Source: Sphingobacterium haloxyli (GTDB taxonomy: Bacteria > Bacteroidota > Bacteroidia > Sphingobacteriales > Sphingobacteriaceae). Taken from it: a stretch of DNA of 64,000 bases. Below are positions 41,229-49,595 of this stretch, in pieces. A program made the position numbers and the translations under genes. Under the pieces are notes generated by a model, which saw only the letters and a program-made list of their open reading frames with translations, was not told where the DNA came from and did no database searches. The stretch covers positions 186,001 to 250,000 of the forward strand of contig NZ_PVBQ01000003.1 of the NCBI RefSeq assembly GCF_002980525.1, in the 5' to 3' direction. The first letter of the stretch is position 1, and each line of letters starts with the position of its first letter.

Positions 41229-42029
41229 TTAATGTTTTTTTGCAACTATAGCATACACCATTGGAATTTTGTTGTCCAAATGTTTTATCCGATATTTTTT
41301 CGGTTCAAATTCAACTGCTTGGTTAAAACAATTATACGGTGAATAATCGTACTCTTGAAAATGTACGAGTTCCATCGAATTGTTTAAAAGGCTAGTTACA
41401 ACCTCACTCATGCTGTGGTTCCAGCTTACGTAAGATTGAGAAATGTCAGCATCTTTATCTGCATAAGTTCCCTTTTCTGTTTCAAAGATCGGTGCTACAT
41501 TAAAATAATGATATCCAATGCTGTCAAAATTCTCGTCAAACATCCATACAACAGGATGGAATTCTACGAAAATGAATCGACCGTTTGGCTTCAGGAAAGT
41601 GGCGATCAGTTTCCCCCATTTCTCTAGATCGGGAAGCCAACCAATAGTTCCATAACTCGTAAAAACGATGTCGAATTTTTTGTCAAGATGTTTGTCCAGA
41701 TCATATACATCACAGCAAATAAATTCAGCGCTGGAATCGGTTTCGTTGGCTAGGTCTTTTGCTGTTTCGATGGCTTTGTCAGAGAGATCGACGCCGGTCA
41801 CTTCTGCGCCAAGTCTACTCAGTGAAATGGAATCTTGCCCGAAATGACATTGTAAATGCAAAATGCTTTTTCCTTTGATATCTCCCAATATCTCCAATTC
41901 GATTGTATTTAAAGATGTTTCTCCCTTTAAAAACCCATCAAGATTATAAAAATCAGATTTTACATGGGTATCCACTCTGTTGTTCCACGAGCGTCGGTTT
42001 ATTTCAATATAATTGTTTTCGGAATTCAT
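41229..42029 (-). CDS. Class I SAM-dependent methyltransferase
   Basis: Motif I is SILHLQCHFGQDSISLSRLG, followed by VTGVDLSDKAIETAKDLA, ICCDVYDL, FDIVFTSYGTIGWLPDLEKW and FLKPNGRFIFVEFHPVVW. LHLQCHFGQDS is a recognisable variant of the glycine-rich motif in a common methyltransferase group. At 266 residues it is complete. The substrate is unknown. Confidence 0.87.
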   Translation of the reverse strand: MNSENNYIEINRRSWNNRVDTHVKSDFYNLDGFLKGETSLNTIELEILGDIKGKSILHLQCHFGQDSISLSRLGAEVTGVDLSDKAIETAKDLANETDSSAEFICCDVYDLDKHLDKKFDIVFTSYGTIGWLPDLEKWGKLIATFLKPNGRFIFVEFHPVVWMFDENFDSIGYHYFNVAPIFETEKGTYADKDADISQSYVSWNHSMSEVVTSLLNNSMELVHFQEYDYSPYNCFNQAVEFEPKKYRIKHLDNKIPMVYAIVAKKH

Positions 42030-42103
42030 GAACTATGTTTATACTAAAGTTAGAATTAATTTCGGTTTTTTCATAATTCGTCTACCTCCACGGCCATCTG
42101 TTT

Positions 42104-42128
42104 TTGAGGTCACAATCTGTGACCTCAA
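42104..42128. repeat. 25-bp perfect palindrome between divergent genes
   Basis: TTGAGGTCACA-ATC-TGTGACCTCAA has perfect 11-bp arms around a 3-base centre. It lies between the methyltransferase gene and the divergent hydrolase gene and has no T-run. Layout and core GTCACA-N3-TGTGAC resemble the palindrome inside the ORF6N gene (36301-36329). Confidence 0.75.
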
Positions 42129-42293
42129 GGAGGGAAGCCTACACCACAGGAGTGTATTGGAGTTTTCTTGACCTTGCATTCGAATAATTTTGTTTTTTTT
42201 GTATATTCGATTATAATAATTAAACGTCGATGGGCAGACCTATAAACGGTTGATTTGCATAGACAACGATGATAATCTTAAACGTATGATACG

Positions 42294-43199
42294 ATGAAAA
42301 TTTTTCTTTTTATGTGTGCATTGGCTGTTATGCAATGGACTGGCGGTATCCTTTTTGCCCAAGAGACATCCGCAGACAAGCTTGTGTCGAGGATAGTGGA
42401 GGACGGTGGATCGGGTGCGTATAGTGCGATAATGCTAGCAGAGCCCTCTTTAGCTACGCATACTGTTTTCCGGCCTCAGGATCTCACAACTTTTAATCAA
42501 AACCGTAAGCTTCCTATTATCGTTTGGGGCAATGGAGCCTGTGCAAACTCACCTTGGGAACATGTTAATTTTTTATCTGAAGTGTCATCCCACGGGTTTT
42601 TAATTGTGGCGATCGGTTTAATGCCGCAAGAGGGAAAGAAAGGAGACGGAAAATCCACATCCAAGCAGTTAACAGACGGTATCGATTGGGCGATCGCGCA
42701 GAATAAGGATCCAAAAAGTCCGTATCACAATAGACTTGATGTTTCAAAAATAGCGGTGAGTGGGATGTCGTGCGGTGGTCTACAGGCGCTTGAAGTGGCT
42801 TCCGATCCAAGAGTAAGCACGGTAGTGATATGCAATAGCGGTATTTTAGATATTCCCGGCAACGGCCGGAGCGCAATGCCAGATCTAAAAAAGGAAAATC
42901 TTAACGAAATCCATACGCCAACACTTTATATGTTAGGGGGCGAAAAGGATATTGCTTACGCGAATGGAATGGACGATTACCGACGTATTAATCATGTTCC
43001 TATTTTTATGGCAAATATGGATGTGGGACACGGAGGGACGTTTAGCCAGCCGCATGGTGGGAAATTTGCTAAAGTGGCCACGGCCTGGTACAAATGGCAA
43101 CTGAAGGGAGATTCGGAAGCTGGTAAAATGTTTTCTGGTGATATGCCTTTGCTTTCGAAGAATGCCCACTGGCGTATAGAGAAGAAAAATATGCCATAA
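42294..43199 (+). CDS. Secreted alpha/beta hydrolase
   Basis: A signal peptide (FLFMCALAVMQWTGGILFAQ) precedes an alpha/beta hydrolase fold of about 280 residues. The oxyanion region is LPIIVWGNGACAN and the nucleophile elbow is VSGMSCGGLQAL (G-x-S-x-G). Later TLYMLGGEKDIAYANG carries the acid region, and NMDVGHGGTF the catalytic His. It is probably a periplasmic esterase or dienelactone hydrolase-like enzyme; the substrate is unknown. A second hydrolase gene follows after 46 bases. Confidence 0.82.
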   Translation: MKIFLFMCALAVMQWTGGILFAQETSADKLVSRIVEDGGSGAYSAIMLAEPSLATHTVFRPQDLTTFNQNRKLPIIVWGNGACANSPWEHVNFLSEVSSHGFLIVAIGLMPQEGKKGDGKSTSKQLTDGIDWAIAQNKDPKSPYHNRLDVSKIAVSGMSCGGLQALEVASDPRVSTVVICNSGILDIPGNGRSAMPDLKKENLNEIHTPTLYMLGGEKDIAYANGMDDYRRINHVPIFMANMDVGHGGTFSQPHGGKFAKVATAWYKWQLKGDSEAGKMFSGDMPLLSKNAHWRIEKKNMP

Positions 43200-43245
43200 T
43201 TTTAACGGTATACACAACTATCTTTAATAATAAACCTCATCCACT

Positions 43246-44196
43246 ATGAATTTTTTCCCGATTATCGGTATCGTCTTATTATTGCCAACATGGTTATTTG
43301 CCCAACAGCCACGTATTCCTGAAGGCTGGTCGGACGGCTACGCGTATGCTAATGGTATCCGGATTCACTATTACCGTGCTGCTCCCCAGCCAGATAAACC
43401 TGTACTGGTAATGGTTCATGGGGTGACCGACAATGGATTATGTTGGACAACGCTTGCACTGAACCTTCAGGGCATGTACGATATTTATATGCTCGATGCA
43501 CGTGGGCACGGCTTGTCTGATCCCTTTATGGCTGGTGATGACGGAGAAACATTGATAAAGGATGTGGTCGCGTTTGTGGGCGCCATGGAATTTCATAACC
43601 CTATTTTAATGGGACATTCTATGGGAGCGGCCACGGTAATGCGACTCGGGGCGGATTATCCGGATATAGCCCGTGCGGTAATCATGCTCGATCCTCTGCT
43701 GGGACGAATCGGCGGCCAAAACCGACCTACCCGGAATAACAGCAAACCCAACACGGATGTATCGTCCAAATCTGCTCCAACAAAACCCAAGATTGCGGTT
43801 AATATGTTTGGTAATCCGGAGGCTCTTGTGACACAAAACAATTATAGTTTCGAAGATCTGATCGCCTTGGGGCGTAGGCAAAACCCGCTATGGGGAGAGA
43901 TGGATATTGCATATTGGGCGCTTTCGAAGAAGCAATATCACGGTCCTTATACGAGCGAGGCCGCTGAAGCGATGACCGGAACGATGAATATCGGGAATGC
44001 GTTGTCTAGAATACAGGTACCCGCTATTATCCTAAAAGCAGACGCTTCTGCCGAAGTTCGTAAAGCTAACGAGGATGCCGCTGCGGCTATGCCGAAGGGT
44101 AAGCTTGTGCATATTGATGGGGGAGGGCATAACCTGCACCACGATCAACTGGAACGAACGACAGCGGTCATCAAAGAATTTTTATCGGCGCTGTAG
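43246..44196 (+). CDS. Secreted alpha/beta hydrolase
   Basis: After a signal peptide (FPIIGIVLLLPTWLFAQ) the canonical alpha/beta hydrolase order is visible: PVLVMVHGVTDNGLCW, MLDARGHGLSDPF, nucleophile elbow LMGHSMGAATVM, acid region IILKADAS and catalytic His HIDGGGHNLHHDQL. At 316 residues it is complete. Similar to epoxide hydrolase/haloperoxidase-like proteins; function not specified. It lies downstream of another secreted hydrolase, probably one operon. Confidence 0.85.
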   Translation: MNFFPIIGIVLLLPTWLFAQQPRIPEGWSDGYAYANGIRIHYYRAAPQPDKPVLVMVHGVTDNGLCWTTLALNLQGMYDIYMLDARGHGLSDPFMAGDDGETLIKDVVAFVGAMEFHNPILMGHSMGAATVMRLGADYPDIARAVIMLDPLLGRIGGQNRPTRNNSKPNTDVSSKSAPTKPKIAVNMFGNPEALVTQNNYSFEDLIALGRRQNPLWGEMDIAYWALSKKQYHGPYTSEAAEAMTGTMNIGNALSRIQVPAIILKADASAEVRKANEDAAAAMPKGKLVHIDGGGHNLHHDQLERTTAVIKEFLSAL

Positions 44197-44301
44197 GGGC
44201 TAGCCTATAAATTTTAGTTATTGGATTATGTTAACACAATTACAATCTATACACGTAGCCTAAGCGCCCGTCCGTATTTGTGCCACAATACATAATGGCT
44301 T

Positions 44302-44309
44302 TATCTTTG
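44302..44309 (+). promoter_or_regulatory. -7 promoter box TATCTTTG of ohrR-ohr
   Basis: A perfect TAnnTTTG match 19 bases before the ATG at 44329. It is the only clear promoter before the ohr gene, so the two genes probably form one transcript. Confidence 0.5.
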
Positions 44310-44328
44310 TACAGTAAACGAGTATAAG

Positions 44329-44748
44329 ATGGATCATTTAAAATTAGAAAATCAAGTTTGCTTCCCAATTTACACTTTGGCAAAAGAGATGGTGAACAAA
44401 TATCGATCCTTGCTAGAAGATTTGGAGTTAACTTATCCACAATATTTGGTGATGCTCGTGCTTTGGGAGAAAGATGAACAATCTGTTTCGGCCATCGGAG
44501 AGAAGTTGAATCTAGACAGTGGTACACTGACCCCCCTTTTAAAGCGGTTAGAACAAAAGGAAATTGTAATGCGGAAGAGAAGTCAGGCAGATGAAAGAAT
44601 AGTAGTCATTTCCCTTACAGCAGCGGGTCATCAATTAAAAACGAAAGCACAAAATGTACCTTCAGCAATGGTTGATGCAATGTCGATACCTGTAGCAGAA
44701 TTAAAACTATTGAAAAATAGTATAGACAAGATATTATCAAATTTATAA
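44329..44748 (+). CDS. ohrR: OhrR organic hydroperoxide sensor, MarR family
   Basis: The N terminus LENQVCFPIYTLAKEMVNKY contains the conserved peroxide-reactive Cys of OhrR. The winged helix reads LTYPQYLVMLVLWEKDEQSV, NLDSGTLTPLLKRLEQKEIV and RSQADERIVVISLTAAG. At 139 residues it is full length. OhrR represses ohr and leaves DNA when its Cys is oxidised by organic peroxides. The ohr gene follows after 10 bases. Confidence 0.92.
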   Translation: MDHLKLENQVCFPIYTLAKEMVNKYRSLLEDLELTYPQYLVMLVLWEKDEQSVSAIGEKLNLDSGTLTPLLKRLEQKEIVMRKRSQADERIVVISLTAAGHQLKTKAQNVPSAMVDAMSIPVAELKLLKNSIDKILSNL

Positions 44749-44758
44749 AAACAGAAAA

Positions 44759-45181
44759 ATGAAAACTTTGTATACAACACGTGTTACCGCTCAAGGAGGA
44801 CGAGACGGACACATTAAAAGTGAAAATGGTGTATTGAATGTAGATGTACGTGCACCGAAAGCATTGGGCGGTAAAAGTGATGACTTTACTAATCCTGAGA
44901 TGTTATTTGCTGGTGGATATGCAGCATGTTTTGATAGCGCTTTGAATTTGGTGATTAAAAAATCACGTATTCAGACAGGAGAAACTACGGTAACCGCTAA
45001 GGTGGGTATCGGACAGTTGGATAATGGTGGTTTTGGTTTGGAGGCCGAGTTAGAGGTTAATATTCCAGGGGTCTCTATAGAAGAAGCCAACAAACTCGTA
45101 GAACAGGCGCATCAAGTTTGTCCTTATTCCAATGCGACACGCGGAAATATAGAAGTAAAATTGGTAGTAACTAACAATTAA
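44759..45181 (+). CDS. ohr: Organic hydroperoxide resistance protein Ohr
   Basis: The Ohr/OsmC fold is seen in LYTTRVTAQGGRDGHIKSEN, with the first catalytic Cys in NPEMLFAGGYAACFDSAL and the second in AHQVCPYSNATRGN. At 140 residues it is full length. It is a thiol peroxidase that reduces organic hydroperoxides in the cytoplasm using lipoylated proteins. It is co-transcribed with ohrR. Confidence 0.94.
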   Translation: MKTLYTTRVTAQGGRDGHIKSENGVLNVDVRAPKALGGKSDDFTNPEMLFAGGYAACFDSALNLVIKKSRIQTGETTVTAKVGIGQLDNGGFGLEAELEVNIPGVSIEEANKLVEQAHQVCPYSNATRGNIEVKLVVTNN

Positions 45182-45187
45182 AAGTAA

Positions 45188-45811
45188 CATAAAAATCCAC
45201 AAATTAAGATTGAATTTTATCAAAAATTAGCAAAAGTTGCTCCGGAGAAAACCGTTTTTGCAACCAACTCGTCTACCTTATTACCGAGTCAATTTGCAGC
45301 GTATACCGGACGTCCGGAAAAATTTGTGGCCCTACACTTTGCCAATGAAATATGGAAACATAATACTGGGGAAGTAATGAAACATCCTGGTACTTCGGAT
45401 GAAGTATTTGAAAGTTTATTAGTATTTGCTAAACAGATCGGCATGGTGCCTTTGGCCATTCATAAAGAACAGCCAGGTTACATTGTCAATTCACTGCTAG
45501 TTCCTCTTTTGAGCGCCGGAATGGACTTGTGGATAAGAGATGTAGCAGATATTGAGACTGTAGATAAGACTTGGATGGTTGCTACAGGTGCTCCATTAGG
45601 TCCTTTTGGTATTTTGGATGTTGTGGGAATTACCACCGCTTATAATATTAATAAAATGGTGGCAGATAAAACAAAAGATCCTGTGAAGCTTAAAATTGCA
45701 GATAAGCTGAAAGCAGAATTTATAGATAAAGGTAAATTGGGTGTAGAGACAGGTGAAGGGTTTTATAAATATCCTAATCCAAGCTTTAAACAAAAAGATT
45801 TTTTAAAATAA
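45188..45811 (+). pseudogene. 3-hydroxyacyl-CoA dehydrogenase lacking its N-terminal NAD-binding motif
   Basis: The open frame begins after a TAA at 45185 with KIEFYQKLAKVAPEKTVFAT, then NSSTLLPSQFAAYTGRPEKF, and runs to the end of the family: PGYIVNSLLVPLLSAGMDLW, GAPLGPFGILDVVGI and GEGFYKYPNPSF. The first 80 or so residues, with the GxGxxG loop, are missing and there is no suitable start codon before the homology (only an internal GTG). The ohr gene ends immediately upstream. It is therefore a decapitated gene, though a truncated protein could still be made. Confidence 0.78.
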
Positions 45812-45817
45812 ATAACA

Positions 45818-46450
45818 ATGTCATTAATAGAAGATTTGAAATGGAGACATGCTGTCAAAGCGTATGATCCGAATAAAAAAGTAAGTCAAGAAGATATTGA
45901 CAAAATAGTAGAAGCAGCGCGTTTAGCACCTACTTCTTCTGGTCTACAACCGTTTAAGGTAATCATAGTACAAGACCAGGAAGTGAAAAACAAATTGGTA
46001 AAAGGTGCGCTGAACCCAGAATGTATGCGCGATGCTTCACACATCATTATTTTTGCAGCTTGGGATAGATATACGGCAGATCGTATAGATCATGTGTATA
46101 ATTTCACAACAGACGAAAGAGGATTGCCACGTGGACGATTTGATTCGTATACCAATATGCTCAAAAATGTTTATCTCAACGAACCTGCCGAACGCAATTT
46201 TGCTCATACAGCACGTCAGACCTATATTGCGCTAGGCATGGCATTGGCTCAAGCGGCTGAATTGCGTGTAGACACTACTCCAGCCGAAGGTTTTAATAAT
46301 GCGATTATAGACGAAGTGCTAGAATTGGAAAAACATGGTCTGAAAAGCGTTTCTTTGATGTATGTAGGTTATGCCGATGTAGAAAAAGATTGGCTTTCGA
46401 CTATGAAAAAAGTACGTGTACCTAAAGAAGATTTTGTATTAACGTACTAA
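45818..46450 (+). CDS. NAD(P)H-dependent nitroreductase family oxidoreductase
   Basis: The protein shows the FMN-binding nitroreductase fold: DLKWRHAVKAYDPNKKVSQE, AARLAPTSSGLQPFKVIIVQ, ARQTYIALGMALAQAAELRV, and a C-terminal LGL-like segment KSVSLMYVGYADVEKDWLS. Length of 210 residues is right for NfsB-like enzymes. It uses FMN and NAD(P)H to reduce nitro compounds or quinones. It follows the truncated dehydrogenase by 6 bases. Confidence 0.9.
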   Translation: MSLIEDLKWRHAVKAYDPNKKVSQEDIDKIVEAARLAPTSSGLQPFKVIIVQDQEVKNKLVKGALNPECMRDASHIIIFAAWDRYTADRIDHVYNFTTDERGLPRGRFDSYTNMLKNVYLNEPAERNFAHTARQTYIALGMALAQAAELRVDTTPAEGFNNAIIDEVLELEKHGLKSVSLMYVGYADVEKDWLSTMKKVRVPKEDFVLTY

Positions 46451-46457
46451 AATTTTG

Positions 46458-46673
46458 CTAATCTTTTTTCGTACCACCCCAACTTGATGTTCCATTTTGG
46501 AATATCAAGTTTTTGAGTTCATCTTCGCTTAGCTGAAACATAAAATCCTCAGGGAAACGTTTGATGTTACGCTTAACAGCCTTGTTTAGATTTCCAGTGG
46601 TAACTCCGTATAACTCCGCCAGATCTTGATCAAGCATCACTTTATGATCTCGAAAAACGTAAATCCTACTCAT
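46458..46673 (-). pseudogene. N-terminal half of an ORF6N protein, cut after the palindrome
   Basis: The 71 codons encode RIYVFRDHKVMLDQDLAELY, GVTTGNLNKAVKRNIKRFPE, DFMFQLSEDELKNLIFQ and NGTSSWGGTKKD and then stop, where intact relatives continue into the FTEHG/FTEQG part. The palindrome AACTTGATGTTCCA-TTT-TGGAATATCAAGTT (46481-46511) lies at the codons for NLIFQNGTSS, just before the break. It may still give a small protein. Confidence 0.7.
46481..46511. repeat. 31-bp palindrome inside the ORF6N remnant
   Basis: The arms are AACTTGATGTTCCA and TGGAATATCAAGTT around TTT, with one mismatched pair. The same palindrome with one more change is at 34175-34205. The position in the coding frame matches the palindrome at 36301-36329. 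Confidence 0.75.
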
Positions 46674-46721
46674 CAGTACCTCGTCTGGGAGTGTTGTATT
46701 GGAGGAACGAGCCTAAGATTA

Positions 46722-47648
46722 CTACTGGGAGAACTTAAAGGATGAATTAACCTTTAAGGTCATGTTTCCAAATCGTATCTTTAATTCTTCCATCACACTA
46801 CTTTTATCTTCTGACAGATATCCAGTCTGTAGGTATCGGAAAATCAAGCGCCAATCATTGTCTATCAGCGTGTAAGTTTTTCCACCTTGCTGAACATTAA
46901 GCTGTAATAATGCACCATCCTCCGTTCCTCTTGTCGTCATAAAAGTGGGGATAAAATGGTCTAATCCCGAGAGATTAAATTTGATACCTGTTGTTCCTTG
47001 TCTCAGACCTTTGATCGTTTCAGATGTGAATATAGGTTCTTCACCGTTCTCCATATCTGTGTTACTGCTGTAAACCGAAACAAAAGCGTCCACTGGAGCA
47101 TCTCTGTCTAGTTCCCAATTTAGGTATGGGCTATGAAACGATAAGGTGTCGACAGTGATCGAATCAATTTGTTTCACATTGACAAATTCGATACTCTTCG
47201 AGATAGAATCTAGTGGGTACATGGAGTTTTTTCTGTTCTCCGCACTTGAATAAACATACTGGAAAAGCTTGTATTTTCCCGGATCAAAAATCTGCAATTT
47301 TAAATCTTCAGTTGTATCTGTTCTTACCCATTTGTCATTTGCTAGGTTTAAGAGCTTCCATTGTAAAAAGATGCCCTGCATTGTATTAAGTTTTTGACCG
47401 GACTTAGTTTCCCAGTGAGTCTCATTTACAAAGTTAGCACCCCCGTATGTTTTATATGGACTATCTACATTTATAGCGAAACCATATGTCGGTAAAATCA
47501 GTGTAGAGTCCGGAAGAGTTTTTCCCTGAGGATTAACGTACGAAAATTTACTCCTTATACGTTTATCCTTGGTGTCGTCATTATAATCTTCATTTTTTTT
47601 ACAACCAAAAGCCAGAAGTAAAAGTGTCAAAACTACGAGTTGGCGCAT
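46722..47648 (-). CDS. Lipoprotein of unknown function (DUF5007-like)
   Basis: The protein has a lipoprotein signal with lipobox LLAFGCKKN and 308 residues in all. The mature part is beta-rich (KTLPDSTLILPTYGFAINVD, IFLQWKLLNLANDKWV, DRDAPVDAFVSVYSS). No catalytic motif is visible. The pattern fits the uncharacterised outer-membrane lipoproteins common in Bacteroidota, and DUF5007 is only a tentative label. It stands alone on the reverse strand. Confidence 0.6.
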   Translation of the reverse strand: MRQLVVLTLLLLAFGCKKNEDYNDDTKDKRIRSKFSYVNPQGKTLPDSTLILPTYGFAINVDSPYKTYGGANFVNETHWETKSGQKLNTMQGIFLQWKLLNLANDKWVRTDTTEDLKLQIFDPGKYKLFQYVYSSAENRKNSMYPLDSISKSIEFVNVKQIDSITVDTLSFHSPYLNWELDRDAPVDAFVSVYSSNTDMENGEEPIFTSETIKGLRQGTTGIKFNLSGLDHFIPTFMTTRGTEDGALLQLNVQQGGKTYTLIDNDWRLIFRYLQTGYLSEDKSSVMEELKIRFGNMTLKVNSSFKFSQ

Positions 47649-47730
47649 ATATCTATAATTGTATATTTATACTAAGGTAATTGAATTTTTTGATTTAAAA
47701 AATTAGTGCTATGGGACAACATATCCTAGA

Positions 47731-47790
47731 CAAAATTTGATGAGCTTTATCATGTTGCGCTAGATTTTCTGTCGTCCGCGTAATCTGCAA
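47731..47790 (-). pseudogene. Fragment of a SnoaL-like gene
   Basis: On the reverse strand ENLAQHDKAHQILS is nearly the same as ENIKQHDKAHQILS in the intact gene at 39982-40380, and the DNA is also alike (GATGAGCTTTATCATGTTGC). Only about 20 codons are recognisable. Confidence 0.55.
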
Positions 47791-47801
47791 GGCTGCCGGC
47801 C

Positions 47802-48083
47802 ATGTTGGGCCCCGTGATCGAGACGACCTGCTTGCTCAACGACACGGTACTAAAAAAGATTTTTGCAGTATTCATCCCCATCGCGTTCTGTATTTGCGTA
47901 ACGCTAGGTGTGTACTTTGTTAGTCGTTATAGGTACCAAGCAATTGCTAAATTGGGAGGTCCTATCCCTAGAAACCCGGGACTGATTAGCAATTCGATAA
48001 AATTCGGGTCATCTTTTAACTGGCACAATTCGAACCGTAAAAATAGATGGATCGACAATACACTTTTAGGGATAACTCGGTAA
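47802..48083 (+). CDS. Uncertain small membrane protein
   Basis: A 93-codon frame holds one clear membrane helix (FAVFIPIAFCICVTLGVYFV) followed by a basic stretch SRYRYQAIAKLGG and a low-complexity end. The helix-plus-basic tail recalls the single-pass DUF6249-like proteins, possibly with a frameshift near GSSFNW. There is no promoter box and the N-terminal codons lie in atypical GC-rich DNA, so it may be a remnant. Confidence 0.3.
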   Translation: MLGPVIETTCLLNDTVLKKIFAVFIPIAFCICVTLGVYFVSRYRYQAIAKLGGPIPRNPGLISNSIKFGSSFNWHNSNRKNRWIDNTLLGITR

Positions 48084-48148
48084 AAAAACGCGGAGCATAT
48101 TGATAGCATTAGAATATTAGTTAAATTTAACAGATAAACTAAATTGCG

Positions 48149-48826
48149 ATGAGAAACTACTGCATAATCTTCGGCATCTTATTCCTTACCTATATTTTAG
48201 GATGTCGCTCATATCAACCTATTGCCGGAGACACAAAAACTGAAATACAGAACAACTTGCTGGAGATGGTCAAGATAGATCAAATTGCAGCCTTCCCAAA
48301 GAAAGGTATATATAGCGATTACACAGACGAGCAGTGGCAAGCCTTTAAAGATAGCGTTTTTCAGACCAATCAAAAGACCATTGCTGGCTATTTCAAGACC
48401 TATGGGTATCTTGGCTACAATGAAGTGGGGAAAGAAGGATCGAATCATTTCTGGTTATTGGTCCAGCATTGTGATCACGATCCCAAGTTTCAAAAGCAGG
48501 TATTGAAAGAGATGGAAATTCAGGTCAAAAAGAATAACGCCGACCCAAAGAATTACGCTTATCTTTTTGATCGCGTTCAGGTAAATGCCGGGAAAAAACA
48601 GCTATTCGGGACACAAGTAGATTATCTAGTTGAATCTACAGGCCGCGCCATACCTCGAAATGGTCTGATTGATTCCGCCAATATAGATACGCGAAGAACC
48701 GAATATGGCCTATCACCATTATCCGAATATCTAAACGATATGACTACTATGCACTTCGAGATGAATAAAGCGGCCTATATCCAAAGTGGGTACACCGAGC
48801 CCGATTTATACAAGGAAGCTGAATAG
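48149..48826 (+). CDS. Lipoprotein, DUF6624 family
   Basis: A lipoprotein signal with lipobox TYILGCRS precedes a DUF6624-type domain: DYTDEQWQAFKDSVFQTN, IAGYFKTYGYLGYNEVGKEG, SNHFWLLVQHCDHDPKFQ, and YAYLFDRVQVNAGKKQLFGT. The protein has 225 residues. The family has no known function; the conserved HCDHD and GTQ motifs suggest a catalytic or binding site. It is probably an outer-membrane lipoprotein. Confidence 0.75.
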   Translation: MRNYCIIFGILFLTYILGCRSYQPIAGDTKTEIQNNLLEMVKIDQIAAFPKKGIYSDYTDEQWQAFKDSVFQTNQKTIAGYFKTYGYLGYNEVGKEGSNHFWLLVQHCDHDPKFQKQVLKEMEIQVKKNNADPKNYAYLFDRVQVNAGKKQLFGTQVDYLVESTGRAIPRNGLIDSANIDTRRTEYGLSPLSEYLNDMTTMHFEMNKAAYIQSGYTEPDLYKEAE

Positions 48827-48869
48827 GTGATTAGTGTTTTAAGTTAGAACCTCATGGAGACGGACTTGT

Positions 48870-49562
48870 TTACTTGCAAACAGCTTTAGCAATTACGATT
48901 AACAAAGCTCCAGTTCCCACTATTCCATCTAGTATGTGGACATTAATATATTTTTCAAACACGACAATGATGCGGGACGAAATAAAAAGAATTGAGTATA
49001 TCATTAAATACATTGGGACGGCAATAATAAAACCACCGATGTAAAACATAGTAATGATGCCGACAGCCCATAGGATCTGGAGATATAAAATGCTCATAGG
49101 TAGTATTTTAAAAATAAACATCTCTTCAATTGGCGAGCTTTTTATAACACCTTGTATTTCTAGGAAATGTAATATTAACGGTAAGAACACAATACTTAAA
49201 AACGGTAGGTTTAAAAAATTATCTTTAACAGACTTGCCGTGCTGATGTATCCATTTTAACGAGAACACCAAGCCCATGAGCGTGATAAATATTGGATACA
49301 GAAATATTCCAAAGACTTCTGCAATCTTTTTGGGGAAAATAAGAGTCAAACAGATCGCAATAGTAATGTAAACGAGAAACCTAGTCCCAACCTTTAGAAG
49401 TCCATCTGTCGATTCTGAAATGCTACGCTTTTTATACTTGGCGAGGATTTCGTTAATCTTTACATAAAAATTATCGAAGTGTGTTCTAATCGGATCGTTT
49501 TTGAGAACCTTTCTCGTAAAACCATAAAAACCAAAAATAACACCTAATATTTCAATAATCAT
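48870..49562 (-). CDS. Multi-pass membrane protein, partner of the reverse transcriptase
   Basis: The 230-residue protein has about five hydrophobic helices (TRFLVYITIAICLTLIFP, FGIFLYPIFITLMGLVFSL, FLNLPFLSIVFLPLILHFL, SILYLQILWAVGIITMFYIG, IIAVPMYLMIYSILFISS) and a cytoplasmic-looking basic region between the first and second (YVKINEILAKYKKRSISES). I do not recognise a family. It starts 33 bases after the stop of the reverse transcriptase gene on the same strand, so the two are probably co-expressed. In abortive systems a membrane partner often acts as effector; here that is inference. Confidence 0.65.
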   Translation of the reverse strand: MIIEILGVIFGFYGFTRKVLKNDPIRTHFDNFYVKINEILAKYKKRSISESTDGLLKVGTRFLVYITIAICLTLIFPKKIAEVFGIFLYPIFITLMGLVFSLKWIHQHGKSVKDNFLNLPFLSIVFLPLILHFLEIQGVIKSSPIEEMFIFKILPMSILYLQILWAVGIITMFYIGGFIIAVPMYLMIYSILFISSRIIVVFEKYINVHILDGIVGTGALLIVIAKAVCK

Positions 49563-49595
49563 AATTTGTTATTATATAAATCTTTGTACGTCATC

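Larger units (their letters stand above)
47649..48148. other. Long interval with remnants
   Basis: It contains a SnoaL-like gene fragment (47731-47790, reverse) and an uncertain small membrane frame (47802-48083). The part near 47770-47840 is unusually GC-rich compared with its surroundings and may come from another genome region. Confidence 0.4.
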
